Shown piece after piece: positions 21,972 through 34,496 of a DNA stretch of 64,000 bases. The translations under genes were made by a program, and so were the position numbers. Each line of letters opens with the position of its first letter. Position 1 is the stretch's first letter. The notes below the pieces were generated by a model. It was not told the DNA's origin and made no database searches. It was given only the letters and a program-made list of their open reading frames with translations. Source of the stretch: Apium graveolens (lineage: Eukaryota > Streptophyta > Magnoliopsida > Apiales > Apiaceae); assembly GCF_009905375.1 (NCBI RefSeq), contig NC_133649.1, positions 230,124,102-230,188,101 on the forward strand. Direction: 5' to 3'.

Positions 21972-23006
21972 TGTTGGTCCCTAACAATGCAACAAGAATT
22001 ACAGAAGGGGGGTTGAATGGAATTCTTGAAACTTTTTCTTGGTTTTAAAAGTGTTCTAACTTAAAATATATATATCTGTGTGAATTGATTTGTAAAGTGC
22101 GGAATAATAACTTGGAATGAATCAAAACACAAGTAATTAAAAACACAAGTCTTTAAAAACTTTCTGGTGGATTTAAATGTATCCACCAAAGATATATATT
22201 ATATCAAGAGAACTCTGTGTAGCAAGATTTTCTCACAGCTGCTTACAAATATGAACAACTAAGTTTACAGAGAAATGCTAAGAATACAGCTTACAAATGT
22301 TTCTCTGAGAATTTTCTTGCTTAGTGTTCTTGTTGTTCTATTTGCTACTTCTTGGTTTATATATCACCAAGATTACAAAGTAATAAGACAAGATAATAAA
22401 ACAAAAACCTATCAAGTCTAATACTATGCTGCTTCATTACTCTATTCCTGCATCTTTGAATATCTTCATAATAGCATGGAAATGGCAATGCTTCTTTGTT
22501 CTCTAAAATCCAGTTGAATAGGATTCCACATTCCTTTTTCATACACTCGACGCATGTGACTGTGTTGTCACTGTCAATTGATGTTTGAATTGATTATCCG
22601 TTGGGTACATGATCATCCGTCGGGTTGCCTTGTTGATCATCCGTCAAGTGGCATTGTTGTTTATCCGTCGGGTAGCAATCTGGCACTTGACTTCATTTCA
22701 TTTATACAGAATTACAAGACATCTTCTATGTACAATTAATCAACCTATTGCACATATCTAATTAAAGTCAACATGACTTGAGAGCTACTACAGAATCTAA
22801 ACAAGGTGTATGCATAAATGTGCTACATACTCATTATTACATAAGCTACTCACTCGATGGATAATTGATTATCATCCGTCGGGACTATATTGAGTCATCC
22901 GTCGGGACTATATTCCTTATCCGTCGAGTGCTACATTTTTCACTAAGTAAAATCTACTAAGGTATTTTTTTAATGAAATCATCAAGTACACAACATATTC
23001 ACAACA
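21972..23006 (-). repeat. 5' LTR of C1
   Basis: The sequence begins TGTTGGTCCCTAAC and ends CACAACA, 1,035 bp, and pairs with 5857-6854. It contains the same two clusters of the ATCCGTCGAG motif at 22594-22673 and 22852-22929. As the 5' LTR it would hold the promoter for the genomic RNA. I cannot place the transcription start with confidence. Confidence 0.92.
22594..22929. repeat. two clusters of the ATCCGTCGAG-type motif in the 5' LTR of C1
   Basis: The order and spacing match the 3' LTR: forward copies at about 22594, 22613, 22636 and 22661, then one complement copy at 22852 and forward copies at about 22873, 22895 and 22918. The copies at 22594 (ATCCGTTGGG) and 22636 (ATCCGTCAAG) carry single transitions that are not in the 3' LTR. 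Confidence 0.88.
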
Positions 23007-23011
23007 AATTG
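23007..23011. repeat. target site duplication AATTG of C1, right copy
   Basis: Exact repeat of 5852-5856, after which the G2 LTR sequence TTATAAACTGCATAAT resumes. Confidence 0.95.
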
Positions 23012-24982
23012 TTATAAACTGCATAATACCTATGCTAGAGATAGGCATTATTTGCGTATACCCTTAGTATAGGGGACCCAAAGGTTAACATTTTTCTAAA
23101 CCAGGAGGCGATGTTCCCGAGTATATTATATATATATAGGTTTTAAAACTATTAATCGAATAATGTTTATTCGATAGTTTTAAATTATAAGTGAATATTA
23201 GTTTGAATATTTATTCGAGGACTTACGACTCCATTTATTTTATTAAATTATATTCATTATTTTCTTAAAGAATAATGTTTTATTATTCGCCAAGTATTCG
23301 AGAAATGATTGTTATCGTCAATCATTCTTACCTTAAATATTTTCATAAAGTTATTTTCAAAACTTTTACTTCATTTGCTTTGATAAAAGCTATTCGTTAT
23401 TTGAATATTATTTATAGCATAATATTCAGATATGCTTTGATTATCTTGGAATTAATTTATTCTATCAAATCATCCTTATTCCAAATGCTTTCAAAGACAT
23501 TTTCGAGTCTTCAAAATGATTTTAAAGGCTAGAGCAAATCCCAAAACTCATTTTCAAATTTAAGATCTTCCTTTCGAAGGGGATTTAAATACTCGCTTAA
23601 AAATCTGAAGGATCCGGCTCTGTGGTGTATTTTATATTCGCAACGAGGTTGCTGTTTTGAGAAAATAATTTGACTACTTGCCCAACATTTGGGAAGTAAG
23701 TCTATCTAATTGAGTCAGCATAAGCGACGGGATGGGGTACGGTCTATCAAGGTGTAAGAGGCTGGGTGACAGTCCATCAACGCGTGAGTGGCCGGGTAAC
23801 GGTCTAGCGCGAGGTCCTAATGCGGCCAGGGTGATGACCGGAGAGGAATTCATCCATCTACTAGTAGAAAAGGTTACTTAATTGGTATCTTTGCCTGATC
23901 AGCAAGATATCGGGTTTATGCCAAAGTTTTTTCTTCTTTCCAACTTCATTAGGTATTATAACTCTGTTTATAATTTTCATAACAGAGGTTTTCAAGGAAA
24001 GTATGAGATATATATATAGGTGTATCTATATATATATCGGGACTTAATGAAGTATCTCATAACTTCATTTCTTTTGAATAATGTTTCAAAGATTGAATCT
24101 ATTCAAGTCTTATCTTGTAGTCTCATCTATATGAACTTTGAAACTGATTATAGCTTGAACGGTGGTAGTTCGAGTAGTATTTGGAAAAGATATAAGTATA
24201 TTGGAGTATCTTGTAACTTCATATTTTCAACTTATATCTAGTTAATTATTATCTTATGCATGACAAAGATTTTTAGAAAAACGTTGAGACAAGGTTAGAT
24301 ATATGAGATCACCTTGCAACGATATTTTTATACAATTATAAACTAGAACTCTGTGTATATTATACATGTCAGAGGATTTCAAAGATTTTGAAAAGTATAT
24401 ATGTATATATATACTGAATGTTTTGCGGCTTCGTCGCATTAAGATATCAAACTTGGTTCATTTCTTCTTGACCAAGACTTTCATGAGTACTATGAGAATG
24501 CTCATATATTTTTAATTATTATACATATTATTTCGGTGGGATTGTTGCTCACCCTTGCTTTCTTCTTGCATCACACAACAACAGATAGACAAGATGAACC
24601 GGACCAAGCTCCCAATTCACAAGCGGATAGGAAAGTAGTTTCCTGTAGGTGTTGGTGTCGCTGTAGCTGAGGTAGGAAATACCAATAGGCTAGGTTTTCA
24701 ACTGTTGATGTACCAGACTTAGGTATATTATGAATTGTAATAATGCCAAAGAAAATGTAAATTTATTCAGAAACCCTTTTTAAGGTGTAATCACTTATAA
24801 TTGTGGAATAAAATGACTTGTGTTATTTTGGTATTCATCTCCGAGACTATAACTTGTGGTGCATGTGTATATTATGGGGTCACAGTACGCAGTAGTTGGT
24901 TGTTTATTTAGATTGAAGTGTTTTAAAGGAAATGGAACTCGTGACAACCCGGATCCCCGACCCCGAATTTGGGAGCGTTACA
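23012..24982 (+). repeat. 5' LTR of G2, right half
   Basis: The sequence continues the LTR after the copia insertion and aligns with 32522-34496 of the 3' LTR. It ends GGGAGCGTTACA, five bases before the primer binding site. The apparent ORF at 23275-23532 has a diverged copy at 32819-33046 and is AT-rich LTR sequence, not a gene. Confidence 0.88.
23715..23825. repeat. minisatellite-like block in the 5' LTR of G2
   Basis: Imperfect units of about 30-35 bp of the form GGNCGGGTAACGGTCTATCAA occur about three times. The block corresponds to 33235-33345 in the 3' LTR, to the differently spelled block near 47770-47880 in G3 and to 18610-18720 in the solo LTR. Confidence 0.7.
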
Positions 24983-24986
24983 GAAA

Positions 24987-24998
24987 TGGTATCAGAGC
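24987..24998 (+). promoter_or_regulatory. primer binding site of G2 (tRNA-Met type)
   Basis: TGGTATCAGAGC starts four bases after the LTR end at 24982, as is usual for chromoviruses. Confidence 0.9.
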
Positions 24999-26899
24999 CC
25001 AGAGTTATAAACCTCAGAGATGATGCATCGTTAAAATGATGAGTTAACTAAGATAATAAGAACTCTTGCCAAGTTCATAGTCGGACCACCTAACGTAGTA
25101 CTGACAGTTACAACCCTTATGGGAACCTTTATAAATATCATGATAGTAACATAGTTCGTTATCGTATAGGGCAGCGGGGTACCGATCCCTGAAGTTCAGG
25201 AGCATCAGCATGAGGATGTTTTATTACATGTTGGAGATCAGATTGTAAATTCGATAGAGTACCCTAAGGAGGGACCATATGAGATTCATATTGAGAATGT
25301 TGCGGTTGAGGATGTTATCCCAGACGGGATTGCTGCTGAGGAGGATCTCGTGGAGGATCCTGACGAGAATAAAGAGAGAACTGATGAGGAATTGATGACC
25401 GTAGTCAGGGCGACTACCAGAGCTAGATGGTCGCAAGGGTGGCACTAGAGGATGAAGATTTACCAAGGGCACAGAGGATAATGAGGGTAGAAGGAGTGAG
25501 GCCTTCCACAACACCAATTGTACCAGTATCAGACCCTCTCCCAGAGGTTCCTGTAGACATCCATGAGGTTCCACCAATTCCTGTTCCCTCCCCTGTATAG
25601 AGCCCATCACCTACTGAGGAAATGCCACCTTTATCTCCAGCACCATTGTCACCAGATATCGTGCTTGGTTATCCATTTGGATCTCCTGGGTCTGCACCAC
25701 CTGCACCCCATGGACTGATAGGTGCTACCATTCAGGCATCTCTTATCGTTGATTATCATATGACTTTGGGTGGCATGTCTGAGGCTCGTAATGTTAGGAG
25801 TGATCTGTTGGATTGACTTACTGCACCAAGGAGTGAGGGCGGGGTACTTCCGGAAGGATTAGCTTATAGCATGGACATGATTGATGCTACAACCCGAATT
25901 ACATCTAGAGGCCATCTTTGATGGAGCAGGTTAGGGATGTCATGCGTGCCCCCATTTCTTGATCCATAATAGTGTGTAAAGTCAGAACGATCAGACAAGG
26001 ATTTCATGCAGCACCGCTTTTGGAGGATTAGCCTAAGTTATGAATGATTACTTTGTAATGACTAGATGATTATATGTGGTAGTACTTTTGGGATAGAAGC
26101 AATCAAATTAAATGATGTATTTCTCTTTCATGTGTTTAGTTGTTGTATCCTCGAACAAATGGTTATGTATATATTCGTTCCTTTCAGTTCAGATCAGTTT
26201 GTTTGTGATAAGTTCATATTGTTAATTGCACTATTAACACTTAAGAGTGTCATGAAGTTTATAGAACTTTAGAATTCATAATTTACGATCATGTAAGGAC
26301 TGAACGAGGGAAAGACTTAAGCAAAGTAAGTAAGACAAATATAAAGAGTTCCAAGCATTATGCCCCCACGAGGAATAAGATTTGGGGCAAACCCTGAATG
26401 TGATTATCAGGGAGGTCGCAATCAAGATATAAGAAACCCAGAATATATTGAAGTGGAAAATGAGGATTTTAACATATAAGATGACTCCGATTATGGGGAG
26501 TTCGAAGAAATATTTAGACTGAGAAAACAAAACTCGAGCAAGGAAGGGAGCACCAAGACGGTACTCCTATGAGGCAATTCATGGACCTTCCTAAACAAAA
26601 CTAATACTTTTACCCCACCAAACACCACCCTGAGGAAACAATGTGGTATGAAACTCTTTCAGGACCTTTAAGTCACTAAGCTCTTAGAGTTCCAAGGAAC
26701 AAGCTGACCCAGTCAAGGCAGGAGCCTAGTTAAAGGAAATAGAGGAATCATTTAAGATCTAAATGATTGATAAAGCGCAAAAGACTATTTTTGCCACTTA
26801 CATTCCAAAGAGAAAGGTCAACACCGGTGAGAGGCTTATAAATAATGAAGATAATATAGAAGACGGATGAGTATGATGAATCATGAATCTAGGTTATGA
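24999..26899 (+). pseudogene. leader and gag region of G2, heavily decayed
   Basis: After the leader, an acidic stretch (about 25200-25440, homologous to 46230-46400 of G3) and a proline-rich 64-codon frame (25622-25816, PPLSPAPLSPD) precede gag. The gag core is readable only across stops and shifts: arginine/asparagine-rich sequence with PRGIRFGANPE near 26360, and at about 26680-26830 the retrotransposon gag pattern LEFQGTS..DPV..A....LKEIEESFKI.MIDKAQKTIFATY. This matches the region before the zinc knuckle in Tekay-type gag. I could not find an intact knuckle. Confidence 0.65.
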
Positions 26900-28350
26900 A
26901 AGTCGTCAAGATTCGTCTGAAGGACACGAATCCAGAATGACGGGATGTTCGAAATCTACGCTTATGTTGTGTTGGTTCATGAAATGGTTGTAATAGAAAC
27001 AAAATTAAGAGACTGAAGGGGCAAGGAGTATAAAGGGATATAAAGGAAATAGAGTTGAGAAGCAATAAGGGAGTTAGGTATGTGAAACCATAAAGAACCC
27101 TAGAAATAAATAAAGAGAAGTGTGTCATCATCAGCGCGATGGTGACAGATCATGAGATAAAGTCAATGTTTGAAGGCATAAGCGATACGTATAATTGATC
27201 CCCTTTAAGTTGAGAGTATTCGATGAAACTTTGAGATAGACCGATGGATTAATTAGGAAAATGGGATGAAGGAAGTGACCTTCAAGAATGTGAAGCGTAT
27301 GTAAGACTAGCGGCTTGATACCCAGACCGGGAGACGCCAGGTATAAAAGATATCCCAATATTGAGATGACGGTTGAGATAAATAATGGAGATAAATGAAT
27401 AGTTAGAACTAAAAATTTCATATTGAACACCACCAATATCTTCCAGAACATCCCTGTTATCATTAACAAATCAAGAAAGAAAAGCGGATAACCATTGTTA
27501 TCTTTTCGAGGCCATATGGATTGACCCCAGCTTGAATAAGGATGCTATTGTGAAATTTGGTGTAGACTATCGAGATGGGAATGATTGAATAAGATAATAT
27601 ATCAAGGATATATGACTTGATTTATCCATGGAAGGATGCAAGTACCCTTTTAAAGATGGAATTAAGGATAGAACCTCGATAGCTTGAGATGAACCCTAGG
27701 GGAATGCATAAAGGTTGGCATTTCACCCTTAATAGGGATAATACAAGTTTTGACAGATTAAATTGGAAATGATTAAGGTAACAACAACCTTTAAGGATCA
27801 GTGGAGAAATTTTTCAGAAGTATATAGACAATGGTTCTAGTATCAGTAAATGGTATTTTGATATGCCCTGTATCTACGGAATACAGGAGGAACGATTCAA
27901 GAATGACCTTAGAGGTTTTACAAGGAGAAAGGTAATATTCGAAGTTCTAAAGAATAGAAATCTTGATAAAGGAAATATGACGTAATAATAATAATGCCAA
28001 GTGGGGCACGTGTAAAACCATGAGAAAGTATAGATCGAACCAATAAAGGTCAAAATTGTTTAAGGCAATTAGGACCTAAGATAAAAGATGTCCTAAGTAT
28101 GATCAAGAGTCAGTTGTGACAATGTTAACCTCTAAAGACCGAGGCAATAACTTATGGAAAAATGGCGATATTTTTTTTCTTCTCACCAAAGCTTAAGGAA
28201 GAGCATTTTCACACAAGAAGTGATTGGAAATGAGGTAGAAAATTTAGTTGGAGATCGTTCAAAAGATATTGATTATAAGGAACTATTACTATCAGGAAAG
28301 GCCAATGAGGTGGCCGACACTCTAAGTGTAAGAGAGCAATTATAGACACT
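26900..28350 (+). pseudogene. protease-RT-RNase H region of G2, decayed, RT catalytic pair lost
   Basis: Most of the stretch is unreadable, but at about 27830-27940 the translation follows the RT palm: MVLVSVNGILICPVSTEYRR then RMTLEVLQGER, in place of the usual ...FIDDILIYS...EEH. The two catalytic aspartates read N-G. Near 28296-28335 GKANEVADTLSVREQ matches the RNase H-integrase linker (GKANVVADALSRK in active chromoviruses). G3 has the same N-G at about 43755-43775. This RT cannot be active. Confidence 0.68.
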
Positions 28351-29756
28351 CGTGCCAGAGGAATACAGTGATGATGGTTAAAGCCGTGAAGGTTGTATTA
28401 TGGTTTGAAAGATTGATATTCCTTTTGATGATTGTGCGATAATCAACCGTAATAGTAGTTTGGTAAAGATTTAATTCATGTAATCGCCATGAGTGGGCTA
28501 TCTATCTTAGAAGGTCTTATCTTGAGATAAGCCATGGCCATGTTACGAAAGGACTAAATGAACCTTTGAGCTTCATGTCTCCCAATAAAGACATATGGTT
28601 AATAATGGTATTAACCTGCTATCGTTGCTTTTATTGAAACTCTTCTGCAATTTTATTTGCTTCATGTCATATGTATGTCAAGTTCAGGAGTGTTCTTCAT
28701 GAATCATGAATGGTGATTATGTTACCTCCTTAGAAGAATTCGATAAGGTAGGTATGGACTCTGTATGGTTAGATATTAAGACTTCATGAAAAATGAATGA
28801 CTACAGTATGTCTGTGGTGGACTATAGTAATGCATCAACGATTCTTTGAATAATGAGACGATAATAACCGTGAGAGTTGTATTGTATTGGAATTTAAGAT
28901 TGAGCACCACTAATCGAGTCATGGTAATGTATAAGTTATCAATGATAGAATAATTAAGTCGATTATTTACCTATTGAATATTTATTCCTTCTTATCAATA
29001 GAGAGTCGTATTACTATACGAGGAAGGTTGCAGTACAAGCATATAATTATAGTAACGATGATGTCTAGAATGAAATCCCATATTCGATTTTCGATGTCAA
29101 GGGAGTTTCAAAGGTGATTGTTTATAAGCTCGAGCAAGAGCATTGGTCCATAGAATGATGGAGGGAATAGGGAAAGATTCAGGAACATGAATTGCGATGC
29201 TATAATACTTGATGTTGAGATATATACATATATATGTTTTGTTCTCTTGTGATAAACCTCTATAGTTCAGAGGTAGATTCCAAGCCAGATATTTTGTGGC
29301 AGTATTTTTATATAATGCTCTTAAATTCGTTCTTTTCTCTCCTTTTCATTTTGTATAAGCTGAGAAGAACAACCCTTCCAGAAGGGGAGGTATTGCCGAA
29401 TGAATATCTATATGTGTGATAGAAGCCTAGTAGGATACCACATGTTGTTTAATTGCTTGTCAAGTACTAAAGGATGGCCACCTTCTGTACTAACTATGTG
29501 ATATAACAAGTATTCATGATCATAGTGATCTCTCAATAAATTCTTTTACTTCTATATGAAGGACCAAGCTTTCGAAGATGCAAGCAACTAGAGATAAAGT
29601 GGTATCAGCATGGTGGTATTCCGAATCTAACACGTTCGTGATACTAAGGTTGACGCGGTTATTAAAAGGTTATAGAATGCTAACGAGCGAAAGTGTAACC
29701 AATATAATATTAGGTACGGAGGATAGTAACGATTACGAACTAGAAAAGAGTGGGTA
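28351..29756 (+). other. unassigned internal block of G2 between RNase H linker and integrase end
   Basis: About 1.4 kb where the integrase core should lie. I could not recognise the zinc-binding or DDE motifs in any frame. The block is shared with G3 in reverse orientation (about 41830-43260), including AT-rich non-coding-looking strings such as CAATTTTATTTGCTTCATG, so it is an inherited part of the family rather than a local insertion. The ORF at 29234-29419 has no retroelement character. Confidence 0.55.
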
Positions 29757-30440
29757 TTGAGAAGCAAAAGCTATAACACTAGAAGCTATGATGAGAGTCT
29801 GTGCAATAGACTTGAAAGAATTTGGAATGATCATTTAACGTGGATTGAGTTTTCTTACGACAATAGATCGTATGTCAGTATCGAGATGTCGCCTTATGAG
29901 ATCCTTGAGGGAAGACAATGTCGATCTCCCTTATGTTAGGATGAAGTAGTAGAGCGTAAGATGCTCGAACCAGCAGTGGTCCAAAGGGCCAAGGATATAA
30001 TAGATCTAATCAGAGGACGACTGGTAGTAACCCAAGATGGACATAAGAAGTATGCTGATTTGACACGAAAGGACAAAGAGTATGAAGTAGGGGACCTATT
30101 GTTGTTAAAGTATCCCCTTGGAAAACGTTGGAAAGGATTGTTGAGGTTCGGGAAGAAAGGAAAGCTAAGTCCACGATTTGTTGGACCCCTAGATATATTA
30201 AGATGTATTGGGAAGTTATCAAATGAACTAGCCCCACCCCTGAACCTGTGACAAGTTTGCAATAAGTTCCAAGTATCAATGTTAAGGAAATATGATCCAG
30301 AGGCAAGACACATAGGGGAATATGAACACTTAAACCTCCGACCAGACTTAACCTATGTGGAGCAACCAGTGAGGGTTATGAATCAAAAAGGAACAAGTGC
30401 CTAGGAACATGGTTATCAAACTAGTCAGAGTTTTGTAATA
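29757..30440 (+). pseudogene. integrase C-terminus and chromodomain remnant of G2
   Basis: One frame reads WNDHLTWIEFSYDNRSYVSI then MSPYEILEGRQCRSPLC, the end of a Ty3/gypsy integrase core. A TAG follows where active relatives have tryptophan (CRSPLCW). Next come MLEPAVVQRAKDIIDLIRGR and KKGKLSPRFVGPLDILRCIG, the GPY/F-type C-terminal domain. In another frame FQVSMLRKYDPEARHIGEYE and LTYVEQPVRVMNQKG lead into a broken chromodomain (about 30350-30440) with stops at tryptophan positions. Chromodomains direct chromovirus integration to marked chromatin. Confidence 0.8.
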
Positions 30441-30540
30441 GAAGCACAATGTGGGGAAAAAAATTTGACTTAAGTTAGAAAGTGTAATGCTAGAAAAATA
30501 CTCCCATTTGTTTTCTATCTGATTCCGGGACGAAATTCTT

Positions 30541-30555
30541 TTAAGGAGGGGAGAC
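30541..30555 (+). promoter_or_regulatory. polypurine tract of G2
   Basis: TTAAGGAGGGGAGAC lies directly before the LTR start TGTAATAACCCC. The same sequence, on the opposite strand, precedes the 3' LTR of G3. Confidence 0.88.
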
Positions 30556-33500
30556 TGTAATAACCCCAAAAAAATTTTGGACTTTTTGTAATTCTTATGA
30601 ATAGTGATTTTGCTGATTAAGGAAAATTTTTATGCCACACTATGTAGGAGTTCTTTTATTGATATTCTGAGATCTTATTAGTACTCCATAAAGTATATGA
30701 GTGTATGTAAAGATCGTCAGAATCCAAATTCGAACAATTTGATTTTTCCCGAAAATCCACCAGATACCGAAAGAATTGAGTATAAGGTAACATGATTAAA
30801 AGGATTTAAATTCAAGGATTATAAGAGAAAATCATAAAAGGAATATCAAATATTGAGAAAGGTTATGGGAACCCAAGTAATAAGATCCCGAATATGATCC
30901 CTCAAATGACGAACGAGAACGAAAGTTAAGCGAACCGTATAACAGATAAACGGTCATTAGCCAAGTAATTAAGGTTTAATCAAAGAGGTTAGTGGATGAT
31001 GATGTCATCACACCACAAGGAGAAGACATGTGTTAAAAGATGACACAATCATGATGACATAAGCATGACAAGTAGATTTGTTTTGTTAGATGATTATTGG
31101 CCAGGTATAATTTACCATGGTAAATTCTAAAAAGTAGACAAGCCAAAAAGGAAAAGCAACCAACCAAAAAATCATAACACAAAAAATAGAAGTTGACTTT
31201 GCTTTCCAAGAACAAACCTCTCGGCCTCTTTGCTTTCAAGGAAGAAAATTTTGCAAACTCCAAGCTCCACTTCATAATCAAATATAAGGTAATTATGTAA
31301 GCTTCCCTATGATTAGATAAGTATATCCTAGGAGTTTAAGCTTCTAATTCATTGTAAATCTCTTCCAATAAATCAAGGAAGGAGATGGTGAATAGTAATT
31401 TCTTGAAACTAATTTTTGTGTTCTTGATTTCTTTGAAAGATCAACCTTGTAGGAGGTTAGATCAAGGCTCCTTAAGGCTTCCTAGCTACTTATCACTCAC
31501 CAAGGAAGGTAAAACCTCATACCCTATCTTTACTTTTGAGTATTTAGGAGTGGTTTTGATTGATATAGTATATGAGAAGCATTATTCTTGTTTCTTTAAA
31601 GTTTGGTTGGATTTGTGGTGATTTTGGGTTATGAATCTTAGTTGTTGGTTAATGAATCTTAAGTATAGTTAGTAGCTCATGTTTGTGATTGAATGAGTTG
31701 GAAAATCTTGAGGTTATGGACTGATGTGATAAGGTTTATATGAAGTTGGGTTGTATTGATGGTTATCAGTTGGTTTGTGGTTAATTGGAGTAGTATAAAC
31801 ATTGGTAATCGCATAAATATAGCCGTCGTAATGCCCGTTTTCATTCAACTGCTGTTACTTAGTGTTCAGGACAGAAAGCTCACTGACCAATCTGTAACTC
31901 TACCATGTTTAGCTAGATTGTGTCGTAAGCTTCATTTTAATATGTGGTTCGCTTGGATCCGATGTACGGTTTAGGAGAAATGACCGTTTTAAATAATGGC
32001 GTTTCGCGAGCGAACCATTACCCCTCGCTTTACTTTGAAACCTTGATTAAGGTCTATAAATGACTAATTGGAGTACGAAACAATTATGTAAGATTAATTT
32101 CTCAGTTGGTAGAGTATTCGCGAAAGAGTCACCTTAAAATTTGTAACGGTTAATTTATTAAAATTATTGGAGCCGCGGGTACGCGAGAGATTAATGCAAA
32201 TCGTTAAACGTATAAGCGACCATAAGTGACTGTTAGGGTATGAGTGAGTTTTGACTAGTTTCTTAAGCGACCGTGGTCTAAATCCGACTTATGTTGTTGT
32301 TCATAGGTTACCTGACCCACTCTAAGCTTAAGTCTACCCCGGAACGCTCAGGAAAGTTTTCTACCCGTATAACTGTTGTTGTGATGTATATATGTATATG
32401 CATTATCTTGTGATAAGTGCATGATTGTTACTAGCAAATCTTGCGATATATTGGAGCACGTTGATATGATATATATGCATGCCTGTTTTGTAATCTTTAT
32501 ATCTCATTGTTGATTCAATTGTTATAAACTGCATAATATATATGCTAGAGATAGGCATTATTTGCGTATACCCTTAGTATAGGGGACCCAAAGGTTAACA
32601 TTTTTCTAAACCGGGAGGTGATGTTCCCGAGTATATTATATATATATATATAGTTTACAAGACTATTAATCGAATAATGTTCATTCGATAGTTTTAAATT
32701 ATAAGTGAATATTAGTTTGAATATTCATTCGAGGACTTACGACTCTATTTATTTAATTGAATAATATTCATTATTTTCTTAAAGAATAATATTTCGGTAT
32801 TCGCCAAGTATTCAAGAAATGATTGATATCGTCAATCATTCTTACCTTAAATATTTTCATAAAGTTATTTTCAAAACTTTTACCTCATTTGCTTTGATAA
32901 AAGCTATTCGTTATTTGAATATTATTTATAGCATAATATTCAGATATTCTTTGATTATCTTGGAATTGATTTATTCTATCAAATCATCCTTATTCCAAAC
33001 GCTTTCAAAGATATTTACGAGTCTTCAAAATGATTTTAAAGGCTAGAGCGGATCCCAAAACTCGTTTTCAAATTTAAGATCTTCCTTTTGCAGGGGATTT
33101 AAATACTCGCTTAAAAATCTAAAGGATCCGGCTCTGTGGTGTATTTTATATTCGCAACGAGGTTGCTATTTTGAGAAAACAATTTGATTATTTTCCCAAC
33201 GTTCGGGAAGTAAGTCCATCTAATTGAGTCGGCATAAGCGACAGGCCGGGGTACGGTCTATCAAGGTGTAAGAGGCTGGGTGACAGTCCATCAATGCGTG
33301 AGTGGCCGGGTAACGGTCTAGCGCGAGGTCCAAATACGGCCAGGGTGATGACCGGAGAGGAATTCATCCATCTACTAGTAGAAAAGGTTACTTAATGGGT
33401 ATCTTTGCCTGATCAACAAGATATCGGGTTTATGCCAAAGTTTTTTCTTCTTTCCAAATTCATTGAGTATTATAACTCTGTTTATAATTTTCATAACAGA

Positions 33501-34496
33501 GGTTTTCAAGGTAAGTATGAGATATATATAGGTGTTTATATATATCGGGACTTAATGAAGTATCTCGTAACTTCATTTCTTTTGAATAATGTGTCAAAGA
33601 TTGAATCTATTCAAGTCTTATCTTGTAGTCTCATCTATGTGATGAAATTTTAAAACTGATTATAGCTTGAACGATGGTAATTCGAGTAGTATTCGGAAAA
33701 GATATACGTATATTGGAGTATTTTGTAACTTCATATTTTCAACTTATATCTAGTTAATGATTATCTTATGCATGACAAAGATTTCAGAAAAATGTTGAGA
33801 CAAGGTTAGATATATGAGATCACCTTGCAACAATATTTTTATACAGTTATAAACTGGAACTCTGTGTATATCATACATGTGAGAGGATTTCAAAGATTTT
33901 GAAAAGTATATATGTATATATATATATACTGAATGTGTTGCGGCTTCGTCGCATTAAGATATCAAACTTGGTTCATTTCTTATTGACCAAGACTTTCATG
34001 AGTACTATGAGAATGCTCATATATTGTTAATTATTATACATATTATTTCGGTGGGCTTGTTGCTCACCCTTTCTTTCTTCTTGCATCACACAATAATAGA
34101 TAGACAAGATGAACAGGACCAAGCTCCCAATTCGCAAGCGGATAGGAAATCAGTTTCCTGTAGGTGTTGGTGTCGCTGTAGCTGAGGTAGGAAATTCCAA
34201 TAGGCTAGGTTTTCAACTGTTGATGTACCAGACTTAGGTATATTATGAATTGTAATAATGCCAAAGAAAATGTAAATTTATTCAGAACCCTTTTTAAGGT
34301 GTAATGACTTATAATTGTGGAATAAAATGACTTGTGTTATTTTGGTATTCATCTCTGAGACTATAACTTGTGGTGCGTGTGTATATTGTGGGGTCACAGT
34401 ACGCAGTAGTTGGTGGTTTATTTAGATTGAAGTGTTTTAAAGGAAATGGAACTCGTGATAACCTGGATCCCCGACCCCGGATTTGGGGGCGTTACA
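30556..34496 (+). repeat. 3' LTR of G2
   Basis: The sequence is 3,941 bp, TGTAATAACCCC to GGGGGCGTTACA. It aligns with the split 5' LTR with scattered substitutions. It preserves the empty site of C1 near 32516 (CAATTGTTATAAAC). Confidence 0.9.
33235..33345. repeat. minisatellite-like block in the 3' LTR of G2
   Basis: Imperfect 30-35 bp units containing GGGTANCGGTCTATCAA, homologous to 23715-23825. Confidence 0.7.

Larger units (their letters stand above)
5857..23006 (-). mobile_element. Element C1: SIRE/Maximus-like Ty1/copia retrotransposon, minus strand
   Basis: LTRs of about 1.0 kb (5857-6854 and 21972-23006), an exact AATTG duplication, a tRNA-Met primer binding site and a TTGGGGGAGAT polypurine tract define it. 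On the minus strand the order is gag, protease, integrase, RT, RNase H (the copia order) and then a separate ORF of about 1,490 codons. That long post-pol ORF is the hallmark of the SIRE lineage. A solo LTR (15574-19661) interrupts it between gag and protease. All ORFs carry stops or frameshifts. It is rich in a dispersed motif, ATCCGTCGAG or its complement. Confidence 0.9.
3901..34496 (+). mobile_element. Element G2: Tekay/Del-like chromovirus (Ty3/gypsy) with LTRs of about 3.9 kb
   Basis: The element inserted into the env-like ORF of element I. It has a 5' LTR (3901-24982, split by copia element C1), a tRNA-Met primer binding site at 24987, an internal region of 5.57 kb, a polypurine tract at 30541 and a 3' LTR (30556-34496). 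The clade is inferred from the integrase C-terminus and chromodomain wording (FQVSMLRKYDPEARHIGEYE, then LTYVEQPVRV) and from the very long LTRs. All ORFs are badly decayed, including the RT catalytic site. The flanks GCATC and ACAAT are not a recognisable target duplication, although the host gene resumes at the right place. Confidence 0.85.

Noticed and set aside
22594..22929. Regularly repeated short motif resembling a CRISPR array
   Set aside because: The repeats are only about 10-12 bp, spacing is irregular, orientation is mixed, and the context is a plant retrotransposon LTR. Not a CRISPR array.
23275..23532. 85-codon ORF repeated at 32819-33046
   Set aside because: LTR sequence of G2, AT-rich, with frame-breaking differences between copies. 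Not a conserved protein.
27131..27469. 112-codon minus-strand ORF in the G2 interior
   Set aside because: It runs against the direction of G2, and a related ORF on the opposite strand of G3 (44138-44326) is explained by shared sequence. No domain.
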